Shown: positions 15,958 through 27,000, counted from the first letter of the stretch. The stretch is 64,000 nt of DNA from Polynucleobacter nymphae (GCF_018882155.1 NZ_JACVPA010000001.1:1550001-1614000); one strand, 5' to 3'. Numbers and translations are program-made. Notes: a model not told the origin generated them from the letters alone.

Positions 15958-17231
15958 TTGACCTTAGAAGATTTACTGATCAATTGGTCCACGATCTCAA
16001 TCCAGTGAAGTACTGGCGTATCTTCTTGTTGAAGATGCGTAATGCAGCCAATATTTCCAGAGACAATGATTTCTGCGCCAGATTCTTCGCAGGCTGCATT
16101 TAAATGATTTAACTTATTCTTACGCAACTGCTCTGAGAGCTCGGGCTGGGTTACTGAATAAGTGCCTGCAGAGCCACAACACAGATGACTATCTGCGCAC
16201 AAGCGAACGCCGATACCAATGCTTGATAGCAAAGCTTCAACCTTGCCCCGAATTTGTTGGCCGTGTTGCAATGTGCAAGGTGGGTGATACACCACACCAG
16301 GTTTTTGATCTGTGCCAATCAACTGGATTAATTCATTTTGTAGATCAGGCAGTATTTCCGAAATATCTTTAGTTAAGTGAGAGATCTTTTTAGCTTTAGC
16401 TGCGTAAGTAGGGTCATTCGCAAAGAGATGGCCATAATCTTTAACCATGACGCCGCAGCCAGAGGCTGTCATCACGATTGCTTCAACACCACTCTCAACC
16501 AAAGGCCACCATGCATCAATGTTTTGCTTGGCGTTCTCTAGGCCGCCTGCTTGATCATTTAGGTGGTAGCGCAAGGCACCACAGCAAGTAGCGTTTGGAG
16601 CACTAATGAGCTGAATCTTTAATGCATCTAAAACACGTGCAGTTGCCGAATTGATATTTGGCAACATACCTGGCTGAACACAGCCTTCCAGAATCAGCAT
16701 TTTGCGATCATGTGAAGTAGTAGGTCTTGCATAAGGGTCTGTTGAGTTATCTAAGCCCTTATTCTTCACTTGTGGGATCTTGCGCTTGATACCGCTTGGC
16801 ATCAGCGGTCGTACTAAGCGACCCAAAGCCATCGCCGAATTAAATAGTGCCGGCTTTGTTAAACCCTCTTTTAAGGCCCAGCGTGTTAAGCGCTCGCCAA
16901 GAGGGCGTTCAGGTGTGCTGTCTTCAGCCCACTTGCGACCAATATCGATTAAGTTGCCGTATTGCACGCCGCTAGGACAGGTACTTTCGCAATTGCGGCA
17001 AGTCAGGCACCGATCTAGGTGCATACGGGTTTTTTCTGTAGGCGCTACACCCTCAGCCATTTGCTTGATGAGGTATATACGACCACGCGGACCATCAAGT
17101 TCATCACCTAAGATTTGATAGGTTGGGCAAGTAGCTGTACAAAAACCACAGTGAACACATTTTCCCAAAATTCGAGCTGCTTCTATCCCTTCGGGTGTAT
17201 TGGCAAATTGAGGGGCGAGTTGAGTTTGCAT
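15954..17231 (-). CDS. glcF: Glycolate oxidase iron-sulfur subunit
   Basis: Fe-S subunit of the membrane-associated glycolate dehydrogenase, passing electrons from GlcD/GlcE toward quinones. Two 4Fe-4S motifs are visible: C25-x2-C28-x2-C31-x3-C35 and C75-x2-C78-x2-C81-x3-C85. Two CCG domains follow (CCGALRYH and CCGSAGTY). 425 aa, normal. Eight bases after glcE. Confidence 0.97.
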   Translation of the reverse strand: MQTQLAPQFANTPEGIEAARILGKCVHCGFCTATCPTYQILGDELDGPRGRIYLIKQMAEGVAPTEKTRMHLDRCLTCRNCESTCPSGVQYGNLIDIGRKWAEDSTPERPLGERLTRWALKEGLTKPALFNSAMALGRLVRPLMPSGIKRKIPQVKNKGLDNSTDPYARPTTSHDRKMLILEGCVQPGMLPNINSATARVLDALKIQLISAPNATCCGALRYHLNDQAGGLENAKQNIDAWWPLVESGVEAIVMTASGCGVMVKDYGHLFANDPTYAAKAKKISHLTKDISEILPDLQNELIQLIGTDQKPGVVYHPPCTLQHGQQIRGKVEALLSSIGIGVRLCADSHLCCGSAGTYSVTQPELSEQLRKNKLNHLNAACEESGAEIIVSGNIGCITHLQQEDTPVLHWIEIVDQLISKSSKVK

Positions 17232-17239
17232 AGCGGGGC

Positions 17240-18382
17240 TTACGGGAGACGTTTAGTAGCGAATACACCGGCTGGATCAAATGCAGATCTGAGGCGTTCT
17301 TGAACTGCTTCAAGGGCCTTAGAGTGGACTTGTTCACTCAGTAATGTAAAGCGTTGGAATGCGGGATTGACATTCATCCCTTGCTTAAATCGAGTTGCAT
17401 GTCCACCATGGCTAGTTGCAAGTTGCTTGATTAGAGTAAATGTCGCCTCGTCGCCGGCGGCTTTAATCCAGCGCTGTTGACCGTGCCATTCCAAAACTAT
17501 TTCACTACTTGCGCCAGGGATGGTGAGGGGTCCACATGCTGCCGGGAGGGCTAAGCGATAAAGAGTTTGATCAGCAGCGATATTTTCAAGTGATGACAAC
17601 TGATGCTCGCGTAAATCACTCCAAAATACTTCGGCAGATTGAGGCTCTACTTCGCTTGCATTAACTAGTGAGCTCATGAAAGGGATCGCCGCTTTGATTG
17701 CCGCCGCCGCGCCTGCCAAACGAATAGTTAACTGACCATCTCCGCTTGCATTGCCAATCCAGCAACTGGCCGATAGTGGCAGTGGTTGGCCAGCCCATTC
17801 ATTTAAGATCCTCAAGGCTTTTTCTTGAGAGATCTGGCAACGCAATGTTGCTGTGGCTGCTGGTTTTGGTAATACCTTCACAGATGCTTCTAGTAAGAGT
17901 GCTAGGGTACCCATTGAGCCCGGCATTAAGCGAGATACGTCATAGCCGGCTACGTTCTTCATGACTTGGCCGCCAAAAGAGAGATCTCGACCCTTGCCAT
18001 CCATAACGCGCGCACCTAAAACAAAATCTCGGAAGTTACCCACGCTAATACGACCTGGACCAGCTAATCCAGCTGCAATGGCGCCGCCAAAAGTAGCATA
18101 CTGACCAAAGTGTGGCGGCTCGAATGCGAGTACTTGATTTTTGTCTTTCAGAGCTACTTCAATTTCTTTCAGCGGGGTTCCAGCACAAGCGGTAATTACC
18201 AATTCTTCTGGCTGATATTCCAGAATGCCGGAATAAGTTCGAGTATTTAGCTTAGCAAGTGTGTTGCTGTTGCCATACCAAGACTTTGTGCCGCCGCCCT
18301 CAATAGAGAGCGGCGTTTTGTTTTTTGCTGCGTGCAGAACTTGTTCGCGAAATTCCTCAATGATGGGATCGGTAGCATTCAT
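17240..18382 (-). CDS. glcE: Glycolate oxidase subunit GlcE (FAD-binding)
   Basis: FAD-binding subunit of glycolate oxidase. An N-terminal FAD-binding-4 fold contains GGGTKSWYG, FGGAIAAGLAGPGRIS and VMKNVAGYDVSRLMPGSMG; the rest is shorter and more divergent than GlcD. 380 aa against a usual 350. Its start and the glcD stop overlap (TAATG), a strong sign of coupled translation and fixed subunit ratio. Confidence 0.96.
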   Translation of the reverse strand: MNATDPIIEEFREQVLHAAKNKTPLSIEGGGTKSWYGNSNTLAKLNTRTYSGILEYQPEELVITACAGTPLKEIEVALKDKNQVLAFEPPHFGQYATFGGAIAAGLAGPGRISVGNFRDFVLGARVMDGKGRDLSFGGQVMKNVAGYDVSRLMPGSMGTLALLLEASVKVLPKPAATATLRCQISQEKALRILNEWAGQPLPLSASCWIGNASGDGQLTIRLAGAAAAIKAAIPFMSSLVNASEVEPQSAEVFWSDLREHQLSSLENIAADQTLYRLALPAACGPLTIPGASSEIVLEWHGQQRWIKAAGDEATFTLIKQLATSHGGHATRFKQGMNVNPAFQRFTLLSEQVHSKALEAVQERLRSAFDPAGVFATKRLP

Positions 18383-19896
18383 TAGAAGCGCTCTAACTCT
18401 GGGTGGGGTAATTGACCGCCGCTAATGCGCATACGACCATACTCTGCACAGCGACTGAGTGTTGGGATGGCTTTATCTGGGTTAAGTAATTTCTCTGGAT
18501 CAAAGGCACTTTTCACCCCCCAGAAGGATTCAAGTTCACCTTCGCCAAACTGCACACACATGGAATTAATTTTTTCAATGCCAACACCATGCTCGCCAGT
18601 AATCGTTCCGCCAAGCTCAACACAAGCTTCTAGAATCTCAGTGCCAAACTCTTCAGCGCGATGCCACTCATCTTGGTCGGCACCATTAAACATAATCAGA
18701 GGATGCATATTGCCATCGCCTGCATGGAAAACATTCAAGCAACCTAAGCCATATTTTTTTTCCATAACCTGAATACGCTTAAGTAGGGTGGCAATATGTC
18801 TACGTGGAATGGTGCCATCCATGCAGTAGTAATCAGCAGCGATTCTTCCTGCTGCTGGGAAGGCATTTTTACGGCCACTCCAAAACTTCAAGCGTTCCGT
18901 TTCATCTTTAGAGATCTGAATGCCACTCGCACCAGATTGCTCTAATACTTTTGTCATGCGTTCAATTTCTTCAGCAACCTCTTCTGGAGTCCCGTCGGAT
19001 TCGCAAAGCAAAATAGCTACGGCCTCTAAGTCATATCCTGCATTTACAAACTCTTCCACAGCTCTTGTAGTCGCCTGATCCATCATCTCTAAACCAGCAG
19101 GAATGATGCCAGCAGCGATGATGGCCGCAACAGCATTTCCACCTTTTTCAATATCATCAAAACTCGCCATGATGACGCGTGCTAGTCTTGGTTTGGCAAC
19201 TAGCTTCACGGTAACTTCGGTGACCACTGCGAGCATGCCTTCGCTACCCATCACAATGGCCAATAAATCTAAGCCTGGTGCATCTGGAGCGAGACTACCA
19301 AATTCAACAATCTCGCCATTCATCAAGATCCCGCGCACGCGCAGAACATTGTGCAGAGTGAGGCCGTATTTAAGACAGTGCACACCACCCGAGTTTTCAT
19401 TCACGTTGCCGCCAATAGAGCAGGCAATTTGAGATGAGGGATCTGGAGCGTAGTAGAGACCCAAATGAGAAACTGCTTCGGAGATCGCTAGGTTGCGGAC
19501 TCCAGGTTGCACCACTGCTGTTCGGGTAAATGGGTCAATACTGAGAATTTTCTTGAGCTTTGCAAGGGAGAGCACTAAACCTTGGGAGATTGGCATTGCT
19601 CCTCCAGATAGGCCGGTGCCAGATCCGCGTGGAACCACAGGAATTTGCATCTCAAAGCAGACTTTGAGAATTTGAGTGACCTGCTCTTCCGTTTCTGGGA
19701 GGGCAACTGCCAGCGGCATACGCTTATATGCAGCCAAACCATCGCATTCATAGGGAATCGTATCCTCAGGCTCCCACAGCAAGGCATGCTCAGGGAGGAT
19801 TGGACGCAAAGCCGAAACCAGTTTTGACTGAAGTGCAGTGATAGCGGCTAGATCGGGGGGTGGGCTCACCATATTCATAGGAATCATTTTAGCCAT
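18382..19896 (-). CDS. glcD: Glycolate oxidase subunit GlcD (FAD-linked)
   Basis: Catalytic flavoprotein oxidising glycolate to glyoxylate. The FAD-binding PRGSGTGLSGGA is at about 89-100, a second FAD segment is CSIGGNVNENSGG, and FHAGDGNMHP and GEHGVG lie in the C-terminal oxidase domain. 504 aa. The start is uncertain: in-frame ATGs at 19896, 19887, 19878 and 19872 all lack a Shine-Dalgarno. The divergent adenosyltransferase start is 18 bases from the first of them. Confidence 0.95.
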   Translation of the reverse strand: MAKMIPMNMVSPPPDLAAITALQSKLVSALRPILPEHALLWEPEDTIPYECDGLAAYKRMPLAVALPETEEQVTQILKVCFEMQIPVVPRGSGTGLSGGAMPISQGLVLSLAKLKKILSIDPFTRTAVVQPGVRNLAISEAVSHLGLYYAPDPSSQIACSIGGNVNENSGGVHCLKYGLTLHNVLRVRGILMNGEIVEFGSLAPDAPGLDLLAIVMGSEGMLAVVTEVTVKLVAKPRLARVIMASFDDIEKGGNAVAAIIAAGIIPAGLEMMDQATTRAVEEFVNAGYDLEAVAILLCESDGTPEEVAEEIERMTKVLEQSGASGIQISKDETERLKFWSGRKNAFPAAGRIAADYYCMDGTIPRRHIATLLKRIQVMEKKYGLGCLNVFHAGDGNMHPLIMFNGADQDEWHRAEEFGTEILEACVELGGTITGEHGVGIEKINSMCVQFGEGELESFWGVKSAFDPEKLLNPDKAIPTLSRCAEYGRMRISGGQLPHPELERF

Positions 19897-19901
19897 TTAC
19901 T

Positions 19902-19907
19902 TATAAT
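19902..19907 (+). promoter_or_regulatory. Perfect TATAAT -10 box very close to the adenosyltransferase ATG
   Basis: TATAAT at 19902-19907 ends seven bases before the ATG at 19915. A transcript started at the normal distance would begin at or one base before the start codon, giving a leaderless mRNA; consistent with this, there is no Shine-Dalgarno. The -35 region is poor. The same AT-rich stretch could serve glcD in the other direction. Confidence 0.45.
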
Positions 19908-19914
19908 TAAGCTC

Positions 19915-20484
19915 ATGGGAAATCGACTATCAAAAATCGCCACTAGAACGGGTGATGAAGGCATGACTGGCTTGGGTGACGGAAGTCGCGTTGAGAAGGA
20001 TCATTTGCGGATTTGCGCCATGGGCGATGTAGATGAGCTGAACTCCCAAATCGGTGTTTTGATGACTGAGGACATCCCAGAGGCTATTGCGCCTGAGGTG
20101 ATAGAGCTTTTCTTGCAGGTACAGCATGATTTATTTGATTTGGGTGGTGAGCTCTGCATTCCTAATTACAAGCTCCTAAAGCCAGACCACGTAGCTAGGT
20201 TAGATGTATGGCTGGAGAAGTACAACCAACAATTGCCTCCTTTAACCGAATTTATTCTACCTGGTGGTACACGCGCTGCCGCACAGGCTCACGTATGTCG
20301 CACAGTTTGCAGAAGAGCAGAGCGTTCAATTGTGCGCTTAGGTTGGGCGGAGCCTTTGTATGATTCTCCTCGTCAGTATGTCAATCGTTTATCCGATTTA
20401 CTATTTGTGCTCTCACGTATTTTGAACCGTGCCGCTGGTGGGGCCGATGTACTTTGGAAACATGAAAAAAAAGAGACTAAATAA
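19915..20484 (+). CDS. PduO-type cob(I)alamin adenosyltransferase
   Basis: Transfers the adenosyl group of ATP to cob(I)alamin to make coenzyme B12. Family motifs: RTGDEGMTGLGDGSRV for ATP binding (11-26), RRAERSIVRLGW (133-144) and YVNRLSDLLFVLSR (155-168), arranged as in the five-helix trimeric MMAB/PduO family. 189 aa, normal. No B12 riboswitch is seen in front. Other cobalamin genes are absent from the window, so it probably serves a B12 enzyme such as methylmalonyl-CoA mutase (inference). The last codons overlap a terminator hairpin. Confidence 0.93.
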   Translation: MGNRLSKIATRTGDEGMTGLGDGSRVEKDHLRICAMGDVDELNSQIGVLMTEDIPEAIAPEVIELFLQVQHDLFDLGGELCIPNYKLLKPDHVARLDVWLEKYNQQLPPLTEFILPGGTRAAAQAHVCRTVCRRAERSIVRLGWAEPLYDSPRQYVNRLSDLLFVLSRILNRAAGGADVLWKHEKKETK

Positions 20485-20497
20485 ATTAGCCTCTTTT
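20469..20497. terminator. Bidirectional terminator between adenosyltransferase gene and aroG
   Basis: AAAAGAG-a-CTAA (20469-20480), a 5-base loop, then TTAG-c-CTCTTTT (20486-20497): a 12-position stem with one A/C mismatch, with A and T tracts on its flanks. It works in both directions for the convergent genes. Its left arm is the last coding part of the adenosyltransferase gene. Confidence 0.7.
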
Positions 20498-20535
20498 GGT
20501 ATTGCGTTAATTACTACCGGTATTTAATTCGTTGA

Positions 20536-21660
20536 TTATTTGTTCTTACTTCTGCGTTTCTTTACCGCACTAGCTAAACGCTCCAGCACTTTCACTGAAT
20601 CATCCCAATTAATGCAGGCGTCAGTAATACTCTTACCGTATTCCAGTTTACTTGGATCATCTTTGCCAGGCGTAAATTTCTGTGCGCCATCGTTGAGATG
20701 GCTCTCCACCATTACACCAAAAATCTGCTGTGAACCAGACTCAATTTGCTTAGCAATATCATCTGCTACAACGATTTGACGCTCATGTTTTTTACTTGAA
20801 TTAGCATGCGATAAGTCAACCATCAAACTGGCTGGAAGCTTTGCTGCTGCTAGCTCAGTGCATGCTGCTTGTACATGTGACGCTTCGTAGTTAGGCTCTT
20901 TGCCACCGCGCAAAATGACGTGACAGTCTTTATTGCCTTTAGTTTCCACAACCGATACTTGACCGTTCTTATGAACAGATAAGAAGTGGTGTGGACGACC
21001 CGCCGCCTGAATAGCATCAGTCGCAATTTTGATGTTGCCATCGGTGCCATTCTTAAATCCAATAGGTGCAGACAAACCGGAAGCGAGTTCGCGATGAACT
21101 TGACTTTCAGTTGTGCGAGCACCAATTGCGCCCCAAGAGATCAGGTCAGCAATATATTGTGGAGAGATGACATCAAGGAACTCGCTACCCGCTGGCATGC
21201 CAAGACGATTAATTTCCATCAGGACTTGACGTGCAAGACGCAAGCCCTCTTCAATACGATAGCTCTCATCTAGATAGGGGTCGTTAATCAGACCTTTCCA
21301 ACCGACAGTGGTGCGAGGCTTTTCAAAATAAACACGCATCACAATTTCTAATTCGCCAGCAAAGCGCTTACGCTCAACTAAAAGACGTTGACAGTATTCC
21401 AGTGCAGCGCGTGGATCATGAATCGAGCATGGCCCAATGATGACAAGTAAGCGATCATCTTTTCCATGAATAATGTCGCGAATCTTCTTGCGGGTTTTGC
21501 TGATCAATGCTTCAGTTGGCGTTCCGGAGATCGGAAAGAAGCGAATTAAATGCTCTGGCGGAGCCAGGACAGTAATCTTGTCAATGCGTTGATCGTCAGT
21601 ATCTGACGTCTTATCAACGGCAGAGTACCAATTAGCGGGATTAGTATTTTGTTGGCTCAT
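20536..21660 (-). CDS. aroG: 3-deoxy-7-phosphoheptulonate synthase (DAHP synthase, class I)
   Basis: First step of the shikimate pathway, condensing PEP and erythrose-4-phosphate. GPCSIHDP (76-83) holds the metal-binding Cys78, FEKPRTTVGWKG (112-123) is the PEP-binding segment, and DLSHANSSKKH follows later. 374 aa, like the E. coli AroF/G/H enzymes. Which aromatic amino acid inhibits it cannot be read safely. Thirty bases after tldD on the same strand and probably cotranscribed. Confidence 0.96.
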   Translation of the reverse strand: MSQQNTNPANWYSAVDKTSDTDDQRIDKITVLAPPEHLIRFFPISGTPTEALISKTRKKIRDIIHGKDDRLLVIIGPCSIHDPRAALEYCQRLLVERKRFAGELEIVMRVYFEKPRTTVGWKGLINDPYLDESYRIEEGLRLARQVLMEINRLGMPAGSEFLDVISPQYIADLISWGAIGARTTESQVHRELASGLSAPIGFKNGTDGNIKIATDAIQAAGRPHHFLSVHKNGQVSVVETKGNKDCHVILRGGKEPNYEASHVQAACTELAAAKLPASLMVDLSHANSSKKHERQIVVADDIAKQIESGSQQIFGVMVESHLNDGAQKFTPGKDDPSKLEYGKSITDACINWDDSVKVLERLASAVKKRRSKNK

Positions 21661-21690
21661 AAGGTTATTTTAAGCCGTAATTCAGTAATA

Positions 21691-23181
21691 TCAGGCAGTC
21701 CCACCAACAGTGAGGCTGTCGATACGCAAAGTGGGCTGCCCAACCCCAACCGGAACGCTTTGTCCTTCCTTGCCGCAAACCCCAATCCCGCCGTCTAATT
21801 TAAGGTCGTTGCCAATCATGGAGACCTGTTTTAGGGACTCTGGGCCGCTGCCAATAATAGTGGCACCTTTGACTGGGTATTGAATTTTGCCGTTTTCAAC
21901 CCAGTAGGCCTCCGATGCTGAGAACACAAATTTGCCGCTAGTAATGTCGACTTGACCACCACCAAAATTCACTGCATATAGACCGCGTTTGATACTAGCC
22001 ACAATTTCTTGGGGATCATCCTTGCCCGCGAGCATATAAGTATTCGTCATGCGGGGCATTGGTAGTGATGCAAAACTTTCGCGGCGACCATTACCTGTTA
22101 GAGGCATTTTCATGAGTCGTGCATTCAAGCTGTCCTGAATATAACCCTTCAAAATTCCATCTTCAATCAAAGTGGTGCATTGAGTAGGAGTGCCTTCGTC
22201 GTCAATATTGAGGGATCCTCTGCGACCAGAGAGAGTGCCGTCATCGACAACAGTGACGCCCTTAGCAGCTACACGTTGCCCAATACGACCAGCAAAAGCG
22301 GAAGAGCCTTTACGATTGAAATCACCTTCCAAACCATGACCCACAGCCTCATGCAAGAGAACGCCAGGCCAGCCTGGCCCCATCACAACCGTCATAGGGC
22401 CTGCAGGCGCAGGACGCGATTCTAGATTGACTAAAGCGCCATCAACTGCTTCGTCAGCATATTGATTGATCAGAGCAGTATCAAAATAATGATAGTCATG
22501 TCTTGCGCCGCCGCCCGAAGATCCAGATTCACGACGACCATTTTGCTCTGCAATGACATGGACTGAAACCCGGACTAGTGGCCTTATATCTGCAGCTAGT
22601 AAGCCATCTGCACGGATAACTAGAACAACATCAAACTCACCAGCAAGACTCGCCATTACCTGGATGATGCGGGGATCACGTGCTTTTGCACGACGCTCAA
22701 TACTTTCTAAGAGGGCAATTTTTTCTTTGGGACTTAATGAGTCCAAAGGATTGATATCGGAGTACAGCTTATTAGATATTGGATTAAATAGTTTGCTAGC
22801 AACCGCCTGCTTGCCACCTTGTGGGCCAATAACGCGAGTCGCTTTGGCAGCTTTACTTAGTGCCTCTAGATTAATTTCGTCTGAGTAGGCAAAGGCAGTT
22901 TTATCGCCATAAATAGCTCGCACCCCTACGCCTTGATCAATATTGAAACTGCCAGACTTCACAATTCCTTCTTCAAGGCTCCAACTTTCACTACGAGTAT
23001 GTTGAAAGTACAGATCAGCATCATCTAGACGATGAGTAAACATGCTGCCAAATGTCTTATGAAGATCTTGCTCTGAGAGTCCAGTTGGTTCAAGCAGAAT
23101 AGACTTAGCTAGTTTAAGAAGGTCTGCCTGCGTTTTGGCTTTGGTCCAGTTGACTGGAAATAGTGCTTCAGGTGCATTCAT
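21691..23181 (-). CDS. tldD: Metalloprotease TldD
   Basis: Cytoplasmic zinc protease subunit; with TldE (PmbA) it degrades unfolded peptides and matures some modified peptides such as microcin B17. The zinc motif HEAVGH is at 277-282, preceded by WPGVLL, and the C-terminal [21 protein letters not shown] is typical of TldD. 496 aa against about 480. The partner tldE/pmbA is not in this window. It follows the nitrilase gene with a 20-base gap. Confidence 0.96.
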   Translation of the reverse strand: MNAPEALFPVNWTKAKTQADLLKLAKSILLEPTGLSEQDLHKTFGSMFTHRLDDADLYFQHTRSESWSLEEGIVKSGSFNIDQGVGVRAIYGDKTAFAYSDEINLEALSKAAKATRVIGPQGGKQAVASKLFNPISNKLYSDINPLDSLSPKEKIALLESIERRAKARDPRIIQVMASLAGEFDVVLVIRADGLLAADIRPLVRVSVHVIAEQNGRRESGSSGGGARHDYHYFDTALINQYADEAVDGALVNLESRPAPAGPMTVVMGPGWPGVLLHEAVGHGLEGDFNRKGSSAFAGRIGQRVAAKGVTVVDDGTLSGRRGSLNIDDEGTPTQCTTLIEDGILKGYIQDSLNARLMKMPLTGNGRRESFASLPMPRMTNTYMLAGKDDPQEIVASIKRGLYAVNFGGGQVDITSGKFVFSASEAYWVENGKIQYPVKGATIIGSGPESLKQVSMIGNDLKLDGGIGVCGKEGQSVPVGVGQPTLRIDSLTVGGTA

Positions 23182-23201
23182 TTGATTGTGCAGATCTCTC
23201 T

Positions 23202-24035
23202 TTAAAGCTTACGGTGTGCCAGCGCAGGAAGCTTAGAGCGTACCTCGTTTAATTTATCTTTGCTTAATACCCCGGAAATAAACCCCTCACCCTCAGGAAG
23301 AGTGGCTAGGATGTCTCCCCATGGGTCTATCAGCATGGTGTTGCCCCAAGTGCGTCTTTGGTTTTGGTGTATGCCGCCTTGCGCTGAAGCTAAGACGTAA
23401 CACTGGTTTTCAATAGCGCGAGCCCGCAACAGAATTTCCCAGTGATCTTTACCAGTTGTGTAAGTGAACGCAGCAGGAATGATATGACAATCTACTTGCC
23501 CTAGGGCGCGATAGAGTTCTGGAAAACGTAAGTCATAGCAAATGCTCAGGCCAAAGGTCCATTCAGTGCCATGCATACTGATCTTGACAATACTAGGCTC
23601 GTCACCAGCCTCAATGGTTTCAGATTCTTGGTAACGCTCTGTGTTCGTTTGAAAGCCAAACAAATGAATCTTGTCGTAACGCCCAACTCTCTGCCCATCT
23701 GGATTAAAGACTAGAGTTGTATTCAATACTTTATTGGGATCTTTTGCTTCAAGAGGGATAGTTCCCGCAATTAAATAAATATCACTGTCTTTAGCAATCG
23801 CTGCAAGTTCTTCTTGAATCGGACCGCTACCTAATTTTTCTTTGGCACGAACTTTATCTGTGTCTTTAAGCCCCATGATGCAAAAGTACTCTGGTAAAAC
23901 AGCAAGCTGCGCGCCATCCTGAGCTGCCGCTTGGATAAGCCTCTTAGCCGTTGTTAGGTTCTCTTGTAGTGATGCACTAGACACCATTTGAATCGCAGCG
24001 ATCTTCAATTCTGTGGAGTTTGCTGATGTGCTCAT
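23202..24035 (-). CDS. Carbon-nitrogen hydrolase (nitrilase superfamily, Nit1/omega-amidase-like)
   Basis: Cytosolic amidase of the nitrilase superfamily. The catalytic triad is complete: Glu49 in LPEYFC, Lys122 in RYDKIHLF and Cys166 in [15 protein letters not shown]. 277 aa. The order next to yhdP and tldD is common in proteobacteria. Homologues of this type act as deaminated-glutathione amidases or omega-amidases (family knowledge); the substrate here is not proven. Its start overlaps the yhdP stop (ATGA). Confidence 0.92.
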   Translation of the reverse strand: MSTSANSTELKIAAIQMVSSASLQENLTTAKRLIQAAAQDGAQLAVLPEYFCIMGLKDTDKVRAKEKLGSGPIQEELAAIAKDSDIYLIAGTIPLEAKDPNKVLNTTLVFNPDGQRVGRYDKIHLFGFQTNTERYQESETIEAGDEPSIVKISMHGTEWTFGLSICYDLRFPELYRALGQVDCHIIPAAFTYTTGKDHWEILLRARAIENQCYVLASAQGGIHQNQRRTWGNTMLIDPWGDILATLPEGEGFISGVLSKDKLNEVRSKLPALAHRKL

Positions 24036-27000
24036 AAGGTCTGCGTTTGAGGTTTTGGTGTTGGTGCACCGTTAGTACCAGGTTTAGTTTGTTCTTTTAG
24101 TAAATCTTTACTTCGTATCGTATTTAAATTTTTAGCATCAATCGGCTGACCCTTTTGATCCAGCGGGATAACCTCTGGCTTATCCCAGGAGCCTTGTACC
24201 AAATAGTCGGATTGTAGATTTCGATTAATTTGATTAGTAATAAGGTACTGCCCAACTAATGCGCCTAATCCAACAATCGGGTTAATTGCAAATGCAGCCA
24301 AGGAACCAGCAGTAGCGTCAATAGTTGGGAAGATGGTGACACGTAGGTCTTGAGTTTGTTTTGGGACATTGATTTGTCCTGTCATAGCGACTCTAGCCTG
24401 GTCTAATCCCATAGTGAATTGCTTAGTTTGGGCAAGGCCATTATTAATGTCAAAGCTGGCATTAATGGTATTGAAAGGCGTACCCTTGCTAACAATATTG
24501 CCAAGGCTGCCTTGAAGATCAAATGTGGCAAACCTGAATAGACTTTGAAGACTCAGTACATCTAAAATTTGAGCGTCGCTAGTATTCACTTCTAGCAAGC
24601 GGCCCTTTTCAAGAGTTAAATTAACCTTACCAGTCAGGGTTTCATATTTTGGGCTGAAGGGAGAGCCATCCCACTCCGCATTCGCTGTTATTTTGCCTTG
24701 ACCACCTTCAACTGATTTTTGTGAGCTCCAGTTAGCAATGATGAGACCGGCATCTTTGACGTCCAAGTCGATGTTGATATTGCTATGCTCTTGCTGATTT
24801 GCGGTAGCGCCAATCCATTGACCAGAGGTAATTGAGCTGCCTTGCGGATTATTGAACTGAATAGATTCAATAGTGAGTAAATTATTGCTGGTCTTCGTTT
24901 TGAACTTGGTTTGGCCAAGATAAGCTTTGGACCAATTGAAATCATCGATAGTTAAGTCAAAACTAGGAATGGCATTAGGTGAGAGTTTACTTTTGCCAAC
25001 ACTATTTTTTTCTACGGATTTGGTAGTTTCGGTGGGAGGGTTCTTAGCAACGTTAGAAATGGGGGCTTCGTCTGGAACTTTGAGGCGATTTAAATGACCG
25101 CTGATCAAGCCACTAGCATGTGTTGTGTTGGGTGCTTGGTACTGAATTTGTCCGGCAATGAGGGGTGAGTTGATGCGCATCCGCCAGTCGATATTTTTAT
25201 TGCTTATAGATAGGTTCATATCTTGCCAGGTACGGTCAAATAATGTGAGTTGCTTAACAGTTGCAGTCACATAAATATTATTTTCGCTATCCTCATCTAC
25301 TTGTACAGCATCATTTTTCTGTTTTTGCTTTTTGAAAAAATCCAACCAATCATCTAAATTAAGTTCATTACTCGCTAGATTGAGTTGGAACCCAGCTTGA
25401 GACAGGTTGGCTGGCGCACCTATCCCTAAGGCATAGCGGAATTCACCCTCACTATTTAAATCTCCTTGAACTGTGTAGATGTCGCCAAGCTTGCCATTCC
25501 AGCTAAGGCGATTTGCCCCAGATTGATTGTTAGATATGGTTTTAAGGGTAATTTGACCCGTCATGGGCATGCCTATCAACTTCTTTGCGGGCTCTGGTGC
25601 AGCGCTTGCCCAGTCACGCAAATCAAATTTGAGATTGGTCTCGCTACCCGTTTTATTAAAGCTCAAGGTACCTTCGTATTTTGTAGAGCCACTCATTGCC
25701 TGAAGAATCGAGGTGGACTCGGTCTTCATCGTCTTGACCAGGTAGTCCTTAATAAAGCTTGCAGTCAGATCGCCCGCAATATTAAAGTTTTGTTTTCCTG
25801 GTACTGATGGAGTGCTGCTTATTTTTAAGGAGCCACCCAAGAAGTTGGCGGAGACGTCCTCAAATTCGGGATTGATTTCGGTGATCCGAATTTTGCCATT
25901 CAGATTTTCAAGTGGAGGTAAGTTAGACCACTGCGCTTTATTCCCAGTTAATGCTACCTTGATATCAACATTGACGTCGTCATTGTTAGATAGGGGCACC
26001 TTTAATCCTAGATCAAGATCAATCGGTCCGCTTACTCGTAAATTCTTTTCTAACCTACTTTGTTTTTTGGCAAATGGAGAGGCAAATAAATATTCCAGCA
26101 TTTGCGGCGCATTGCCCTGCGCACTGCCGCTTACCGACAAAATCAATTTTTTTGCACTGATATTTGGAATTTCCGCATGAAATTGATTGAGTACAACATC
26201 TTTGTAATTAGCCCGAGAAACGTCAACCATAAGCTGGGAGTTTTGCATTGCAAGTATGCCGTTAGCTTTACTAAACGCAGACCATACTCCTTGACTGCTT
26301 GGCAATAATGGAACGGGGCTGAAGGTAGCTCCTATGATTGGTAGGTTTAAAGTGAACTCTCCCTGGGCGCTATTGGAGAAGGGGACGCCATTAGGGTCGC
26401 CCTTGATATGAAGGCTGCCCTTTTGTATTGTGCCTGCTGAAAATGCTTTACTCAGGTACAGCTGTACATCCTTTCCAATTCCAATAGGTAAGTAGCGGTA
26501 TGCGGTGGCTAAGTTGGCCCTTGAAAAATCCATATCTAAGGTCATCTGATCCGGTTTTTTAGGGTCACCGATGACGTAATTAAGATTTAGGGTTGTATCT
26601 ATTTCTGGGTTGCTTAAAGCAAGCTGGTTTGCATTAATGACCCAATTACCCTTTTTCTTCGACCAGGTCACCTGCCCAATTGCCCGATCTAATTTAATTT
26701 TAGGGTCGGCTAATAAATTATTAACTTCTAACTCTAAATCCTCAGAGTTAATCGAGAAGCTTCCCTGATTTTGATCGCTAGCAATAGATCCGGAGAGATT
26801 TGAGGCGGATGGCATAGATTTATTAATGCCAACAAAGCTCAGGTTTACCAGCTTAGCGCTAACGGAGAAATCTAGCTTGTTGGATTTAAACCAAGCGCCA
26901 GGAATATTTAGGGCCGATAAAGGAGATTTACTCTCAGACCAGCGGATATCAAGATCTTGTAACTCACCATCTGCTTGAGAAGCTTTAATCCATTGGTGTA

